Below, piece after piece: positions 24,436 to 32,626 of a stretch of DNA of 64,000 nucleotides. The stretch comes from Pseudomonas thivervalensis (GTDB taxonomy: Bacteria > Pseudomonadota > Gammaproteobacteria > Pseudomonadales > Pseudomonadaceae), in contig NZ_LHVE01000002.1 in the NCBI RefSeq assembly GCF_001269655.1, forward strand, positions 186,001-250,000, given 5' to 3'. The notes beneath the pieces are model-generated. The model was given only the letters and a program-made list of their open reading frames with translations. It did not search any database and was not told the origin of the DNA. Every line of letters starts with the position of its first letter. Position 1 is the stretch's first letter. A program made the translations under genes and the position numbers.

Positions 24436-25698
24436 ATGCTCGCCCCTTTGCAAATGACTTCCGCCTCTCGCCAGAACCTCTGGCGCCTGACATTCATCCG
24501 CATCCTGGTCCTCGCGGCCCAGGCCGGTTCCGTGGGGCTCGCCTATTGGTTCGACCTGCTGCCGCTGCCCTGGCTGCAACTGGCGATCACCCTGGTCTGC
24601 TCCAGCGTGCTCTGCGCGCTGACGGCGATTCGCCTGCGCACCTCGTGGCCGGTGACCGAGCTTGAATACGCCGTGCAACTGGCCTGCGACCTGTTTATCC
24701 ACAGTGCGCTACTGTATTTCTCCGGCGGCTCCACCAATCCTTTTGTCTCCTATTACCTGGTGCCGCTGACCATCGCCGCCGTGACCCTGCCGTGGCGTTT
24801 TTCGCTGATCCTGTCCGGCATCGCCCTGGCGCTGTACACCTTGTTGCTGGCGCGGTTCTATCCGCTGGAAACCTTCCCCATCGCCCGGGAAAACCTGCAG
24901 ATCTACGGCATGTGGCTGAGTTTCGCCCTGGCCGCGGCGGTCATCACCTTTTTTGCCGCGCGCATGGCTGAAGAGTTGCGCCGCCAGGAAGAGCTGCGCG
25001 CCATTCGCCGCGAAGAAGGCCTGCGGGACGAGCAACTGCTGGCCGTGGCGACCCAGGCCGCTGGCGCCGCCCATGAGTTGGGCACGCCGCTCGCAACCAT
25101 GAGCGTGCTGCTCAAGGAAATGCGCCAGGACCATAAAGACCCGGCGTTGCAGGAAGACCTCAGTGTGCTGCAGGACCAGGTCAAGCTCTGCAAGGAGACC
25201 CTGCAATACCTGGTGCGCGCGGCCGAGGCTAACCGTCGGCTGGACATCGATATGCAGGCGGTCACGTTCTGGCTCGACGATGCCCTGAACCGTTGGCACC
25301 TGATGCGCCCGGAGGCCAGTTACCGCTTCCAGTGCCTGGGCAAGGGCACGGTGCCGCGCATGGCGCCGCCGCCTGATTTGACCCAGGCCTTGCTGAATCT
25401 GTTGAACAACGCCGCAGACGCCTGCCCCGAAGGTTTGGAAGTGGTGCTGGACTGGGACGCCTATGAATTGACGATTTGCATCCGCGACCACGGCGCCGGT
25501 GTGCCGCTGGCGATTGCCGAGCAGATCGGCAAACCGTTTTTCACCACCAAGGGCAAAGGTTTCGGCCTGGGCCTGTTCTTGAGCAAAGCCAGCGTGACAC
25601 GCGCCGGCGGCTCGGTGAAACTCTACCCCCATGAGGAAGGCGGCACGCTCACCGAGCTGCGCCTGCCCCATGCCGACCGAGGAGACGAATATGAGTGA
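24436..25698 (+). CDS. roxS: Redox-responsive sensor histidine kinase RoxS (RegB/PrrB family)
   Basis: The start at 24436 (MLAPLQMTSASRQNLWRL) has AGGAG upstream and gives 420 aa; the open frame begins at 24349. The N-terminal half has about six membrane segments. It includes LYFSGGSTNPFVSYYLVPL, the GGxxNPF quinone-binding-loop motif of RegB kinases. The H-box AAHELGTPLATM places the phosphorylated histidine at H213. The ATPase domain has LLNNAADACPEG, DHGAGVP and GKGFGLGLF. RoxS senses respiratory redox state, probably via quinones, and controls terminal-oxidase genes through RoxR. The stop overlaps the roxR start by 8 bases. Confidence 0.95.
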   Translation: MLAPLQMTSASRQNLWRLTFIRILVLAAQAGSVGLAYWFDLLPLPWLQLAITLVCSSVLCALTAIRLRTSWPVTELEYAVQLACDLFIHSALLYFSGGSTNPFVSYYLVPLTIAAVTLPWRFSLILSGIALALYTLLLARFYPLETFPIARENLQIYGMWLSFALAAAVITFFAARMAEELRRQEELRAIRREEGLRDEQLLAVATQAAGAAHELGTPLATMSVLLKEMRQDHKDPALQEDLSVLQDQVKLCKETLQYLVRAAEANRRLDIDMQAVTFWLDDALNRWHLMRPEASYRFQCLGKGTVPRMAPPPDLTQALLNLLNNAADACPEGLEVVLDWDAYELTICIRDHGAGVPLAIAEQIGKPFFTTKGKGFGLGLFLSKASVTRAGGSVKLYPHEEGGTLTELRLPHADRGDEYE

Positions 25699-26251
25699 CG
25701 AGATCCAAGTCGACGGCGAAGAACTGCCGCACCTGTTGCTGGTGGATGACGACGCCACGTTTACCCGCGTCATGGCCCGGGCCATGTCCCGTCGCGGTTT
25801 TCGCGTCAGCACCGCAGGTTCCGCCGAAGAGGGCCTGACCATCGCCCAGGCCGACCTGCCGGACTATGCCGCCCTCGACCTGAAAATGGACGGCGACTCC
25901 GGCCTGGTGCTGTTGCCCAAGCTGCTGGAGCTGGACCCGGAAATGCGCGTGGTGATTCTCACCGGTTATTCGAGCATCGCCACCGCAGTCGAGGCCATCA
26001 AGCGTGGCGCCTGCAACTACCTGTGCAAACCGGCCGATGCCGACGATGTGCTGGCGGCGCTGTTGTCCGAGCACGCCGACCTCGACACCCTGGTGCCGGA
26101 AAACCCCATGTCGGTGGATCGCCTGCAATGGGAGCACATCCAGCGAGTGCTGACCGAGCACGAAGGCAATATCTCCGCAACGGCCCGCGCCTTGGGCATG
26201 CACCGGCGGACCTTGCAGCGCAAATTGCAGAAGCGCCCGGTGCGTCGCTGA
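25691..26251 (+). CDS. roxR: Response regulator RoxR (RegA/PrrA family)
   Basis: The product is 186 aa, translated from ATG 25691 with GGAGA upstream. The receiver domain has LLLVDDDATF, the phosphoacceptor D63 (in ALDLKMDG), VVILTGYSS and the conserved lysine in LCKPADADD. A linker leads to a short Fis-like helix-turn-helix at the C-terminus (GNISATARALGMHRRTLQRK), the complete RegA/PrrA layout. It is phosphorylated by RoxS and regulates cytochrome oxidase and respiration genes. Overlap with roxS shows translational coupling. Confidence 0.96.
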   Translation: MSDEIQVDGEELPHLLLVDDDATFTRVMARAMSRRGFRVSTAGSAEEGLTIAQADLPDYAALDLKMDGDSGLVLLPKLLELDPEMRVVILTGYSSIATAVEAIKRGACNYLCKPADADDVLAALLSEHADLDTLVPENPMSVDRLQWEHIQRVLTEHEGNISATARALGMHRRTLQRKLQKRPVRR

Positions 26252-26289
26252 ACCTGCGCTGAACAAATGCTGTCCACCCTCGCGACACA

Positions 26290-26322
26290 TCGGGCCGTTG
26301 CTTTATGATCGGCCCGAGTTTT
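26290..26322 (+). terminator. Probable terminator of roxSR
   Basis: TCGGGCCG pairs with CGGCCCGA (8 bp, 12-base loop) and is followed by GTTTTCC. It lies 38 bases after the roxR stop and just upstream of the next gene, whose promoter could overlap its loop (TTTATGAT). Confidence 0.55.
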
Positions 26323-26342
26323 CCTCCTATCGAGCCTTAACC

Positions 26343-28070
26343 ATGAATCAGAACGCTGAATATTCCGCGGTCAATGACGCGGTGCGCGGCCAGTTTTTCC
26401 GCCGTGTCTGGCAGATGACCACGCCATACTGGCGCAGTGAGGAGAAGGGCAAGGCCTGGACGCTGTTGATCGCCGTGATCGCGCTGTCGCTGTTCAGCGT
26501 GGCGATCTCGGTGTGGATCAACAGTTGGTACAAGGATTTCTACAATGCCCTGCAAGAGAAGGACAGCGTGGCGTTCTGGCGGTTGATCCTGTATTTCTGC
26601 GGCATCGCGGCGGTGGCGATCCTCGGCGCGGTGTACCGCTTGTACCTTACGCAGATGCTCACCATTCGTTGGCGGGCCTGGCTCACCGAACAGCACTTCG
26701 CCCGCTGGCTGGGTGACAAAAACTACTACCGACTGGAGCAGGGCGGCTACACCGATAACCCGGACCAGCGGATTTCCGAAGACCTCAACAGTTTCACCAC
26801 CAACACTCTGGGCCTGGGCCTTGGATTGCTGCGCACCGTGGTCAGCCTGGTATCGTTCTCGATCATCCTTTGGGGCGTGTCCGGCAGCATCGAAGTGTTC
26901 GGCTACACCATCCCTGGCTATATGTTCTGGGCTGCGCTGGTGTATGCAGCGGTGGGCAGTTGGCTGACGCACCTGATCGGCCGACGCCTGATCGGGCTGA
27001 ACAACAACCAGCAACGTTTCGAAGCCGACCTGCGTTTCTCCATGGTCCGGGTGCGCGAAAACGCTGAGAGCATTGCGCTGTACAACGGCGAACCGAACGA
27101 GAACCGCCGCCTGAGCGGGCGTTTCGGGCTGGTCTGGCATAACTTCTGGGACATCATGCGGGTGTCCAAGCGCTTGACGTTCTTCACCTCCGGCTACGGC
27201 CAGATCGCGATCATCTTCCCGTTCATCGTCGCCGCGCCGCGCTACTTCGCCGGCAAGATCCAGCTCGGCGAGCTCATGCAGATCAACTCGGCCTTCGGCA
27301 ATGTGCAGGAGAATTTCAGCTGGTTCATCAGCGCCTATGCCGACCTTGCCGCATGGCGCGCCACCTGTGATCGTCTGCTGAGCTTCCGCCAGGCCATGAG
27401 CGATAACGAAGACCGTGTGCCGGCCATCGATGTGCAGAACCAGGGCAGCGCGTTGGCAGTTCACAACCTCGGGTTGGACCTGGCTGACGGGCGTCATCTG
27501 CTCGACAACGCCGACATGAATGTGGAACCCGGCGAGCGGGTCATGCTCAGCGGTCGTTCCGGCAGCGGCAAATCCACCCTGTTCCGCGCGATGGGCCATT
27601 TATGGCCAGCGGGCCACGGGACGATCCGGCTTCCGGCGGCGCGTTACTTGTTCCTGCCGCAGAAGCCCTATCTACCCATCGGCAGTCTGCGGGAAGTGTT
27701 GAGTTATCCACAGGCCGGCGACGTCTACCCCAACGAACGTTATGCACAGGTGCTGGAAACCTGCCGCCTGCCGCACCTGATCTCGCGGCTGGATGAGAGC
27801 AACCATTGGCAGCGCATGCTCTCGCCTGGCGAGCAACAACGCCTGGCCTTTGCCCGCGCCTTGCTTTATGCACCGCAATGGTTGTACATGGACGAAGCCA
27901 CGTCGGCGATGGATGAAGAGGACGAGGCGACGCTGTACCAGGCGTTGATCGACCAGTTGCCGGGCCTGAGCATTGTCAGCGTCGGTCACCGAAGCAGTTT
28001 GAAACGTTTCCATCCGCGACATGTGCGTATCGAAAATGGCCAACTGGTGGAGCAGGCGGTGACTGCTTGA
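26343..28070 (+). CDS. SbmA/BacA-like ABC transporter, fused permease and ATPase (YddA type)
   Basis: The 575-aa protein starts at 26343 (MNQNAEYSAVNDAVRG). The N-terminal ~340 residues form the SbmA/BacA-type membrane domain, recognised by QMLTIRWRAWLTEQHFARWL and YRLEQGGYTDNPDQRISED. The C-terminal nucleotide-binding domain has Walker [10 protein letters not shown] at 404-412, the signature LSPGEQQR from 493, and Walker B ending at D517 (LYMDEATSAMDEED). Homologues take up or export peptides and cobalamin-like compounds; the substrate here is unknown. The open frame reaches back to 26298, but ATG 26343 fits family N-termini better. It stands alone between the roxSR terminator and a REP doublet. 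Confidence 0.88.
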   Translation: MNQNAEYSAVNDAVRGQFFRRVWQMTTPYWRSEEKGKAWTLLIAVIALSLFSVAISVWINSWYKDFYNALQEKDSVAFWRLILYFCGIAAVAILGAVYRLYLTQMLTIRWRAWLTEQHFARWLGDKNYYRLEQGGYTDNPDQRISEDLNSFTTNTLGLGLGLLRTVVSLVSFSIILWGVSGSIEVFGYTIPGYMFWAALVYAAVGSWLTHLIGRRLIGLNNNQQRFEADLRFSMVRVRENAESIALYNGEPNENRRLSGRFGLVWHNFWDIMRVSKRLTFFTSGYGQIAIIFPFIVAAPRYFAGKIQLGELMQINSAFGNVQENFSWFISAYADLAAWRATCDRLLSFRQAMSDNEDRVPAIDVQNQGSALAVHNLGLDLADGRHLLDNADMNVEPGERVMLSGRSGSGKSTLFRAMGHLWPAGHGTIRLPAARYLFLPQKPYLPIGSLREVLSYPQAGDVYPNERYAQVLETCRLPHLISRLDESNHWQRMLSPGEQQRLAFARALLYAPQWLYMDEATSAMDEEDEATLYQALIDQLPGLSIVSVGHRSSLKRFHPRHVRIENGQLVEQAVTA

Positions 28071-28091
28071 TTGTCATTGTCGAACGCTGTT

Positions 28092-28218
28092 GTGGCGAGG
28101 GGATTTATCCCCGCTGGGCGCGAAGCGCCCCTTTCAAATCAACGGTCCTCGATATTGAGTCTGCCAATAGATCAAGGGGGCTGCTACGCAGCCCAGCGGG
28201 GATAAATCCCCTCGCCAC
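28092..28218 (+). repeat. Inverted REP doublet, variant sequence
   Basis: GTGGCGAGGGGATTTATCCCCGC and its inverted partner flank a 75-base spacer. The palindromic core is GGGGATTTATCCCC instead of GGGAGCTTGCTCCC, so this is a distinct sub-type. Each copy is adjoined by a small GGGCGCGAAGCGCCC or GGGCTGCTACGCAGCCC hairpin. Confidence 0.9.
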
Positions 28219-28263
28219 AACGATGCATGGCGGTAACCTTTGACAAGGCCCACCGGTGAGCAC

Positions 28264-28277
28264 GGTGATCGTACAAC
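28264..28277 (+). promoter_or_regulatory. Putative operator of the GntR regulator (autoregulation)
   Basis: GGTGATCGTACAAC matches, with one difference, the reverse complement of 29970-29983 in the kdgD promoter. It lies 11 bases before a good -10 hexamer TATGAT (28288-28293) and 53 bases before the regulator's start codon. Confidence 0.55.
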
Positions 28278-28329
28278 CACGTTGCGCTATGATGCACACT
28301 TAGCCGCTTGCCAAATATAGAGACACACC

Positions 28330-29076
28330 ATGGAAAACCCGCTCAACGTCCCACGCCTTCCCCGCAAGCGCCGCAGCCTGGCGCAGGAGCTGGTGACGGT
28401 GCTGACCGAGCAGATTCGCGACGGTCTGCTCAAGCGTGGCGATAAATTGCCCACCGAGTCGGCGATCATGGAAGCCCATGGCGTCAGCCGCACCGTGGTG
28501 CGCGAGGCGATTTCCCGCTTGCAGGCCGCCGGCCAGGTGGAAACCCGCCATGGCATCGGCACCTTCGTGCTGGACACGCCCAGCCCGAGCGGTTTTCGCA
28601 TCGATCCGGCCACGGTGGTGACCTTGCGGGACGTGCTGGCGATCCTGGAATTGCGCATCAGCCTGGAGGTGGAATCCGCCGGGCTGGCAGCGCAGCGCCG
28701 CAGCGACGAGCAACTGGCGACGATGCACGCCGCCCTCGACGCCTTGAAGGAAAGCGCCGCCCACGCCAGCGACGCGGTGGCCTCGGACTTCGCCTTCCAC
28801 CTGGAAATCGCCCTGTCCACCGGCAACCGCTACTTCACCGACATCATGACCCACCTGGGCACCAGCATCATCCCGCGTACCCGGCTGAACTCGGCACGCC
28901 TGGCTCACGACGACCACCAACACTACATGGATCGCCTGAGCCGTGAGCACGAGGAAATCTACGAAGCCATCGCCCGCCAGGACTCCGACGCGGCCCGTGC
29001 GGCCATGCGCTTGCACCTGACCAACAGCCGCGAACGGCTGCGCCAGGCCCACGAAGAGGCGCAGGCGCAGGGCTGA
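28330..29076 (+). CDS. FadR/GntR-family regulator, probably of glucarate/galactarate catabolism
   Basis: The 248-aa regulator has an N-terminal GntR winged helix (about residues 18-85: KLPTESAIMEAHGVSRTVVR, then EAISRLQAAGQVETRHGIGT). The C-terminal FCD ligand domain (about 100-235) has the metal/ligand histidines in FAFHLEIALSTGN and the tail AMRLHLTNSRERL. FCD regulators usually bind sugar acids or other organic acids. It precedes kdgD, a dehydrogenase, a permease and garD, so it is the obvious repressor for that cluster. A 14-bp motif shared between its own promoter and that of kdgD supports this. Close relatives in Pseudomonas are often named GudR or GarR-like; I leave the symbol blank. 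Confidence 0.88.
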   Translation: MENPLNVPRLPRKRRSLAQELVTVLTEQIRDGLLKRGDKLPTESAIMEAHGVSRTVVREAISRLQAAGQVETRHGIGTFVLDTPSPSGFRIDPATVVTLRDVLAILELRISLEVESAGLAAQRRSDEQLATMHAALDALKESAAHASDAVASDFAFHLEIALSTGNRYFTDIMTHLGTSIIPRTRLNSARLAHDDHQHYMDRLSREHEEIYEAIARQDSDAARAAMRLHLTNSRERLRQAHEEAQAQG

Positions 29077-29126
29077 GTCGCTCACTGCTCTGCTGGCAGA
29101 GATGCTGTTGGGGCAAGGATGCTGTT

Positions 29127-29219
29127 GTGGCGAGGGAGCTTGCTCCCGCTGGGCTGCGAAGCGGCCCCAGGTTGATGGCGGTTGCTGCGCAACCGAGTGG
29201 GAGCAAGCTCCCTCGCCAC
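29127..29219 (+). repeat. Inverted REP doublet
   Basis: Two GTGGCGAGGGAGC-type REPs lie head to head with a short 44-base spacer, between the regulator gene and the convergent 130-aa gene. Confidence 0.9.
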
Positions 29220-29283
29220 AAAGGTGCTTTGTTTGATTTTGGAGCCGTGCGTCGACCTGACGTGCAGGTATGTAGACAAGCGC

Positions 29284-29676
29284 TTACGGCAGGATCTTCA
29301 GCGTTATCGGTGTGGAGTACCTGTGTACTTCTGACTCACCATATGTCTCATAGCGTAGTCGGACCTCTTTGCCTAAGTACTTTTTCATTACCTCCTTGGG
29401 CAAAGTCATCAATGTGTTCTCGGTCTTTGGCTGAGGATTTTCAGGGTCCGTCTCATCTACCAATGATCCACGTTCCACCCCCGGCATTTCCTTCCCAGGT
29501 TTTTCCTCATCGGGACCCAGTACCAAATAGACATAGTCATATAAAGGGGTCTTTTGATTTCCCGGAACTACAATGGTCAGTTCACTTTCTTGCGTCGCTG
29601 ACAGGCTTATGTTGACTGTCCCTGTGGAGGGGGCTTCTGGATAGTTCTGAACGGTTGGCTTCGCATATATTTCCAT
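29284..29676 (-). CDS. Unknown 130-aa protein, possibly a single immunoglobulin-like domain
   Basis: ATG 29676 has GGGAG eight bases upstream; the open frame reaches 29760 but without a ribosome site. The product MEIYAKPTVQNYPEAPSTGT has no signal peptide or membrane segment. It alternates beta-strand patterns (TVNISLSATQESELTIVVP, YDYVYLVLGPDE, KEVRLRYETYGESEVHRYST). That suggests an all-beta, Ig-like or carbohydrate-binding-like fold. I recognise no family. It is transcribed against its neighbours, inside an otherwise coherent glucarate/galactarate cluster, and its base composition is closer to 50% GC. It is probably an inserted gene. Function unknown. Confidence 0.65.
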   Translation of the reverse strand: MEIYAKPTVQNYPEAPSTGTVNISLSATQESELTIVVPGNQKTPLYDYVYLVLGPDEEKPGKEMPGVERGSLVDETDPENPQPKTENTLMTLPKEVMKKYLGKEVRLRYETYGESEVHRYSTPITLKILP

Positions 29677-29951
29677 AATGTCACTCCCTGTGAGGCAGCC
29701 CTGATCGGCGCGTACGGGCGACTCACTTAAAAGATTGAGAAAAGGACTTCGGCCGTGCACAGCACAGCCATGCCTGGGTTATGCCCCCATGCCGTAACGG
29801 TGCCTACTGGCAGAGTTGACAGTGGCGACGAGCGGCCCTGGTGCCCGGCCGGCAAGTTTCATCCATCTTTCAATCCCGCCCGAAGCCCCGATTTACAAGG
29901 CTTCGCGCCAAACCCCTCAGTCCCGACTCCCCGACAAAAGACGAAATGCAG
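29677..29951 (+). other. Gap without a recognised gene
   Basis: About 275 bases between the divergent 130-aa gene and the kdgD promoter. Short open frames exist but none has a ribosome site or recognisable product, and no repeats are seen. The promoter of the 130-aa gene must lie here. Confidence 0.4.
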
Positions 29952-29991
29952 TTGACGTTCACATTTTAAGTTGTACGATGACCTACAACTT
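29952..29991 (+). promoter_or_regulatory. kdgD promoter with overlapping palindromic operator
   Basis: TTGACG (29952-29957) and TACGAT (29974-29979) with a 16-base spacer form a credible sigma-70 promoter. A perfect inverted repeat, AAGTTGTA (29968-29975) and TACAACTT (29984-29991) with an 8-base spacer, covers the -10 region. Binding there by the GntR regulator would block transcription. Part of it recurs upstream of the regulator gene. Confidence 0.6.
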
Positions 29992-30056
29992 CACGTAAGC
30001 ATGAAGCTGAACCGTTTCCTACAACACACATCATTTGCGTCCAGGGTGTTCGAATA

Positions 30057-30968
30057 ATGAATCCACAAGAACTGAAGTCCATCCTCTCGTCTGGCCTGCT
30101 GTCGTTCCCGGTCACCGATTTCACTGCCCAAGGCGATTTCAATCGCGACAGCTACATCAAGCGCCTCGAGTGGCTGGCCCCGTATGGCGCCTCTGCATTG
30201 TTCGCAGCGGGCGGCACCGGTGAATTCTTCTCCCTGGCCGCCAGCGAGTATTCCCAAGTCATCAAGACCGCTGTCGACACCTGCGCCACCAGCGTGCCAA
30301 TCCTCGCCGGCGTCGGCGGTGCCACCCGCCAGGCCATCGAGTACGCTCAAGAAGCCGAGCGCCTGGGCGCCAAGGGCCTGTTGCTGCTGCCGCACTACCT
30401 GACCGAAGCCAGCCAGGACGGCGTTGCCGCCCACGTTGAAGCCGTGTGCAAATCGGTAAAAATCGGCGTGGTGGTGTACAACCGCAACGTCTGCCGTCTG
30501 AACGCCGCTCAGCTGGAGCAACTGGCCGAGCGCTGCCCGAACCTGATCGGCTACAAGGATGGCCTGGGCGATATCGAACTGATGGTGTCGATCCGTCGTC
30601 GCCTCGGCGATCGTTTCAGCTACCTGGGCGGCCTGCCGACCGCTGAAGTCTACGCCGCGGCCTACAAGGCCCTGGGCGTGCCGGTCTACTCCTCGGCGGT
30701 GTTCAACTTCATCCCGAAAACCGCGATGGACTTCTACCACGCCATTGCCCGCGACGATCACGAAACTGTCGGCAAGATCATCGATGACTTCTTCCTGCCT
30801 TACCTGGACATCCGCAACCGCAAGGCCGGTTACGCGGTGAGCATCGTCAAGGCCGGCGCGAAGATCGTTGGTTATGACGCCGGCCCTGTGCGCACCCCGC
30901 TGACCGACCTGCTGCCAGAAGAATACGAAGCCCTGGCTGCGCTGATCGACAAGCAAGGCAAGCAGTAA
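30057..30968 (+). CDS. kdgD: 5-dehydro-4-deoxyglucarate dehydratase
   Basis: The 303-aa protein belongs to the DapA/NAL aldolase superfamily. It converts 5-keto-4-deoxy-D-glucarate to 2,5-dioxovalerate (alpha-ketoglutarate semialdehyde) with loss of water and CO2. The Schiff-base lysine is K167 in [19 protein letters not shown] (52-60) is the phosphate-loop-like GGTGE motif of the family; the tyrosine in VVVYNRN is the usual proton relay. It is the first gene of the plus-strand run and is followed by the dehydrogenase that consumes its product. An operator-covered promoter lies upstream. Confidence 0.94.
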   Translation: MNPQELKSILSSGLLSFPVTDFTAQGDFNRDSYIKRLEWLAPYGASALFAAGGTGEFFSLAASEYSQVIKTAVDTCATSVPILAGVGGATRQAIEYAQEAERLGAKGLLLLPHYLTEASQDGVAAHVEAVCKSVKIGVVVYNRNVCRLNAAQLEQLAERCPNLIGYKDGLGDIELMVSIRRRLGDRFSYLGGLPTAEVYAAAYKALGVPVYSSAVFNFIPKTAMDFYHAIARDDHETVGKIIDDFFLPYLDIRNRKAGYAVSIVKAGAKIVGYDAGPVRTPLTDLLPEEYEALAALIDKQGKQ

Positions 30969-30981
30969 CAGACCCGACGAG

Positions 30982-31006
30982 GCCGCTGAGTAATCAGCGG
31001 CTTTTT
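30982..31006 (+). terminator. Rho-independent terminator/attenuator after kdgD
   Basis: GCCGCTGA-GTAA-TCAGCGGC is a perfect 8-bp stem followed by TTTTT. Because the next genes complete the same pathway in the same direction, it probably reduces rather than abolishes read-through. Confidence 0.8.
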
Positions 31007-31020
31007 GCGTAAGGCTTGAT

Positions 31021-31044
31021 CGTTCCCACGCCTGCGTGGGAACG
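31021..31044 (+). repeat. Short palindromic repeat between kdgD and the dehydrogenase
   Basis: CGTTCCCACGC and GCGTGGGAACG form an 11-bp stem with a 2-base loop. I recall this as another dispersed Pseudomonas palindrome, distinct from the REPs. It adds a second hairpin straight after the terminator. Confidence 0.65.
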
Positions 31045-31096
31045 CAGCCAGGGACGCACCGCGTTCCTAGACAGCTTTTGTAGAAGGAGTAGCTCC

Positions 31097-32542
31097 GTGG
31101 CAGATGCAAAGCGTTTCGATAACTACATCAACGGTCAGTGGGTGGCCGGTGCCGACTATTGCACCAACATCAACCCGTCTGACTTGTCCGATGTCATCGG
31201 TGAATACGCCAAGGCTGACGCAGCGCAAGTCAACGCCGCCATCGAAGCCGCCCGCGCCGCGTTCCCGGCCTGGTCGACCTCGGGCATCCAGGCCCGTCAC
31301 GATGCGCTGGACAAAGTCGGCACCGAAATTCTCGCCCGTCGCGAAGAACTTGGCCAACTGCTGGCCCGGGAAGAGGGCAAGACCCTGCCCGAAGCCATCG
31401 GCGAAGTGACCCGCGCCGGCAACATCTTCAAGTTCTTCGCCGGTGAATGCCTGCGCCTGTCAGGCGACTACGTGCCGTCGGTGCGCCCGGGCGTCAACGT
31501 CGAAGTGACCCGTGAAGCCCTCGGTGTGGTCGGCCTGATCACCCCATGGAACTTCCCGATCGCCATTCCCGCGTGGAAAATCGCCCCGGCCCTGGCCTAC
31601 GGCAACTGCGTGGTGATCAAGCCCGCTGAGCTGGTGCCGGGCTGCGCTTGGGCCCTGGCCGAGATCATTTCCCGCGCCGGTTTCCCGGCCGGTGCGTTCA
31701 ACCTGGTGATGGGCAGCGGCCGTGTGGTCGGTGACATCCTGGTCAACAGCCCGAAAGTCGACGGCATCAGCTTCACCGGTTCGGTGGGCGTGGGCCGGCA
31801 GATCGCGGTCAACTGCGTGTCGCGCCAGGCCAAGGTGCAGTTGGAAATGGGTGGCAAGAACCCGCAGATCATTCTCGACGACGCCGACCTCAAGCAGGCC
31901 GTCGAACTGGCGGTGCAGAGCGCGTTCTACTCCACCGGCCAGCGTTGCACGGCGTCGAGCCGGCTGATCGTCACCGCCGGCATCCACGACAAGTTCGTCG
32001 CGGCCATGGCCGAGCGCATGCAGTCGATCAAGGTAGGCCACGCGTTGAAAGCTGGCACTGACATCGGCCCGGTGGTTTCCGAAGCCCAGCTCAGCCAGGA
32101 CTTGAAGTACATCGACATCGGCCAGAGCGAAGGTGCGCGGCTGGTCAGCGGTGGCGGCGTGGTTACCTGCGACACCGAAGGTTACTTCCTGGCGCCGACC
32201 CTGTTCGCCGACAGCGAAGCCTCGATGCGCATCAGCCGCGAAGAGATCTTCGGCCCGGTGGCCAACGTCGTGCGCGTGGCCGACTACGAGGCGGCGCTGG
32301 CGATGGCCAACGACACCGAGTTCGGTCTGTCCGCCGGTATCGCCACCACCTCGTTGAAGTATGCCAACCACTTCAAGCGTCATTCCCAGGCGGGCATGGT
32401 GATGGTCAACCTGCCGACCGCCGGCGTGGATTACCACGTGCCGTTCGGTGGGCGCAAAGGTTCGTCCTATGGTTCGCGTGAGCAAGGTCGCTACGCGCAA
32501 GAGTTCTACACCGTGGTGAAGACTTCCTACATCGGATCGTAA
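31097..32542 (+). CDS. 2,5-dioxovalerate (alpha-ketoglutarate semialdehyde) dehydrogenase
   Basis: A 481-aa NAD(P)-dependent aldehyde dehydrogenase. The start is GTG 31097 (reading MADAKRFDNYINGQWVAGAD) with AAGGAG 7 bases upstream; the longer frame from 31016 would translate through the palindrome. Key residues visible are the oxyanion asparagine in TPWNFPIAIP, the general base E250 in LEMGGKN and the catalytic cysteine C284 in TGQRCTASS. In this cluster it should oxidise the kdgD product to 2-oxoglutarate, feeding the TCA cycle. The family is certain; the substrate follows from context. Confidence 0.92.
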   Translation: MADAKRFDNYINGQWVAGADYCTNINPSDLSDVIGEYAKADAAQVNAAIEAARAAFPAWSTSGIQARHDALDKVGTEILARREELGQLLAREEGKTLPEAIGEVTRAGNIFKFFAGECLRLSGDYVPSVRPGVNVEVTREALGVVGLITPWNFPIAIPAWKIAPALAYGNCVVIKPAELVPGCAWALAEIISRAGFPAGAFNLVMGSGRVVGDILVNSPKVDGISFTGSVGVGRQIAVNCVSRQAKVQLEMGGKNPQIILDDADLKQAVELAVQSAFYSTGQRCTASSRLIVTAGIHDKFVAAMAERMQSIKVGHALKAGTDIGPVVSEAQLSQDLKYIDIGQSEGARLVSGGGVVTCDTEGYFLAPTLFADSEASMRISREEIFGPVANVVRVADYEAALAMANDTEFGLSAGIATTSLKYANHFKRHSQAGMVMVNLPTAGVDYHVPFGGRKGSSYGSREQGRYAQEFYTVVKTSYIGS

Positions 32543-32551
32543 TCGCAATAC

Positions 32552-32580
32552 CGGTTGGCGCCGGGCACCGGCGCCAACCG
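32552..32580 (+). terminator. Perfect intercistronic hairpin before the permease gene
   Basis: CGGTTGGCGCCGG and CCGGCGCCAACCG form a 13-bp stem with a GCA loop, 10 bases after the dehydrogenase stop. No T-run follows, so it may stabilise the upstream mRNA or mark a processing site. Confidence 0.5.
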
Positions 32581-32600
32581 CACAAATTGATTTCCCGTAT

Positions 32601-32608
32601 AAAAATAA
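32601..32608 (+). promoter_or_regulatory. Candidate Hfq/Crc motif in the permease leader
   Basis: AAAAATAA fits the AAnAAnAA catabolite-repression pattern and lies 18 bases before the permease ATG, within an A-rich leader. This is where Hfq/Crc would block translation of a secondary carbon-source transporter. Confidence 0.4.
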
Positions 32609-32626
32609 ATAGTGGAAGTAAATTAC

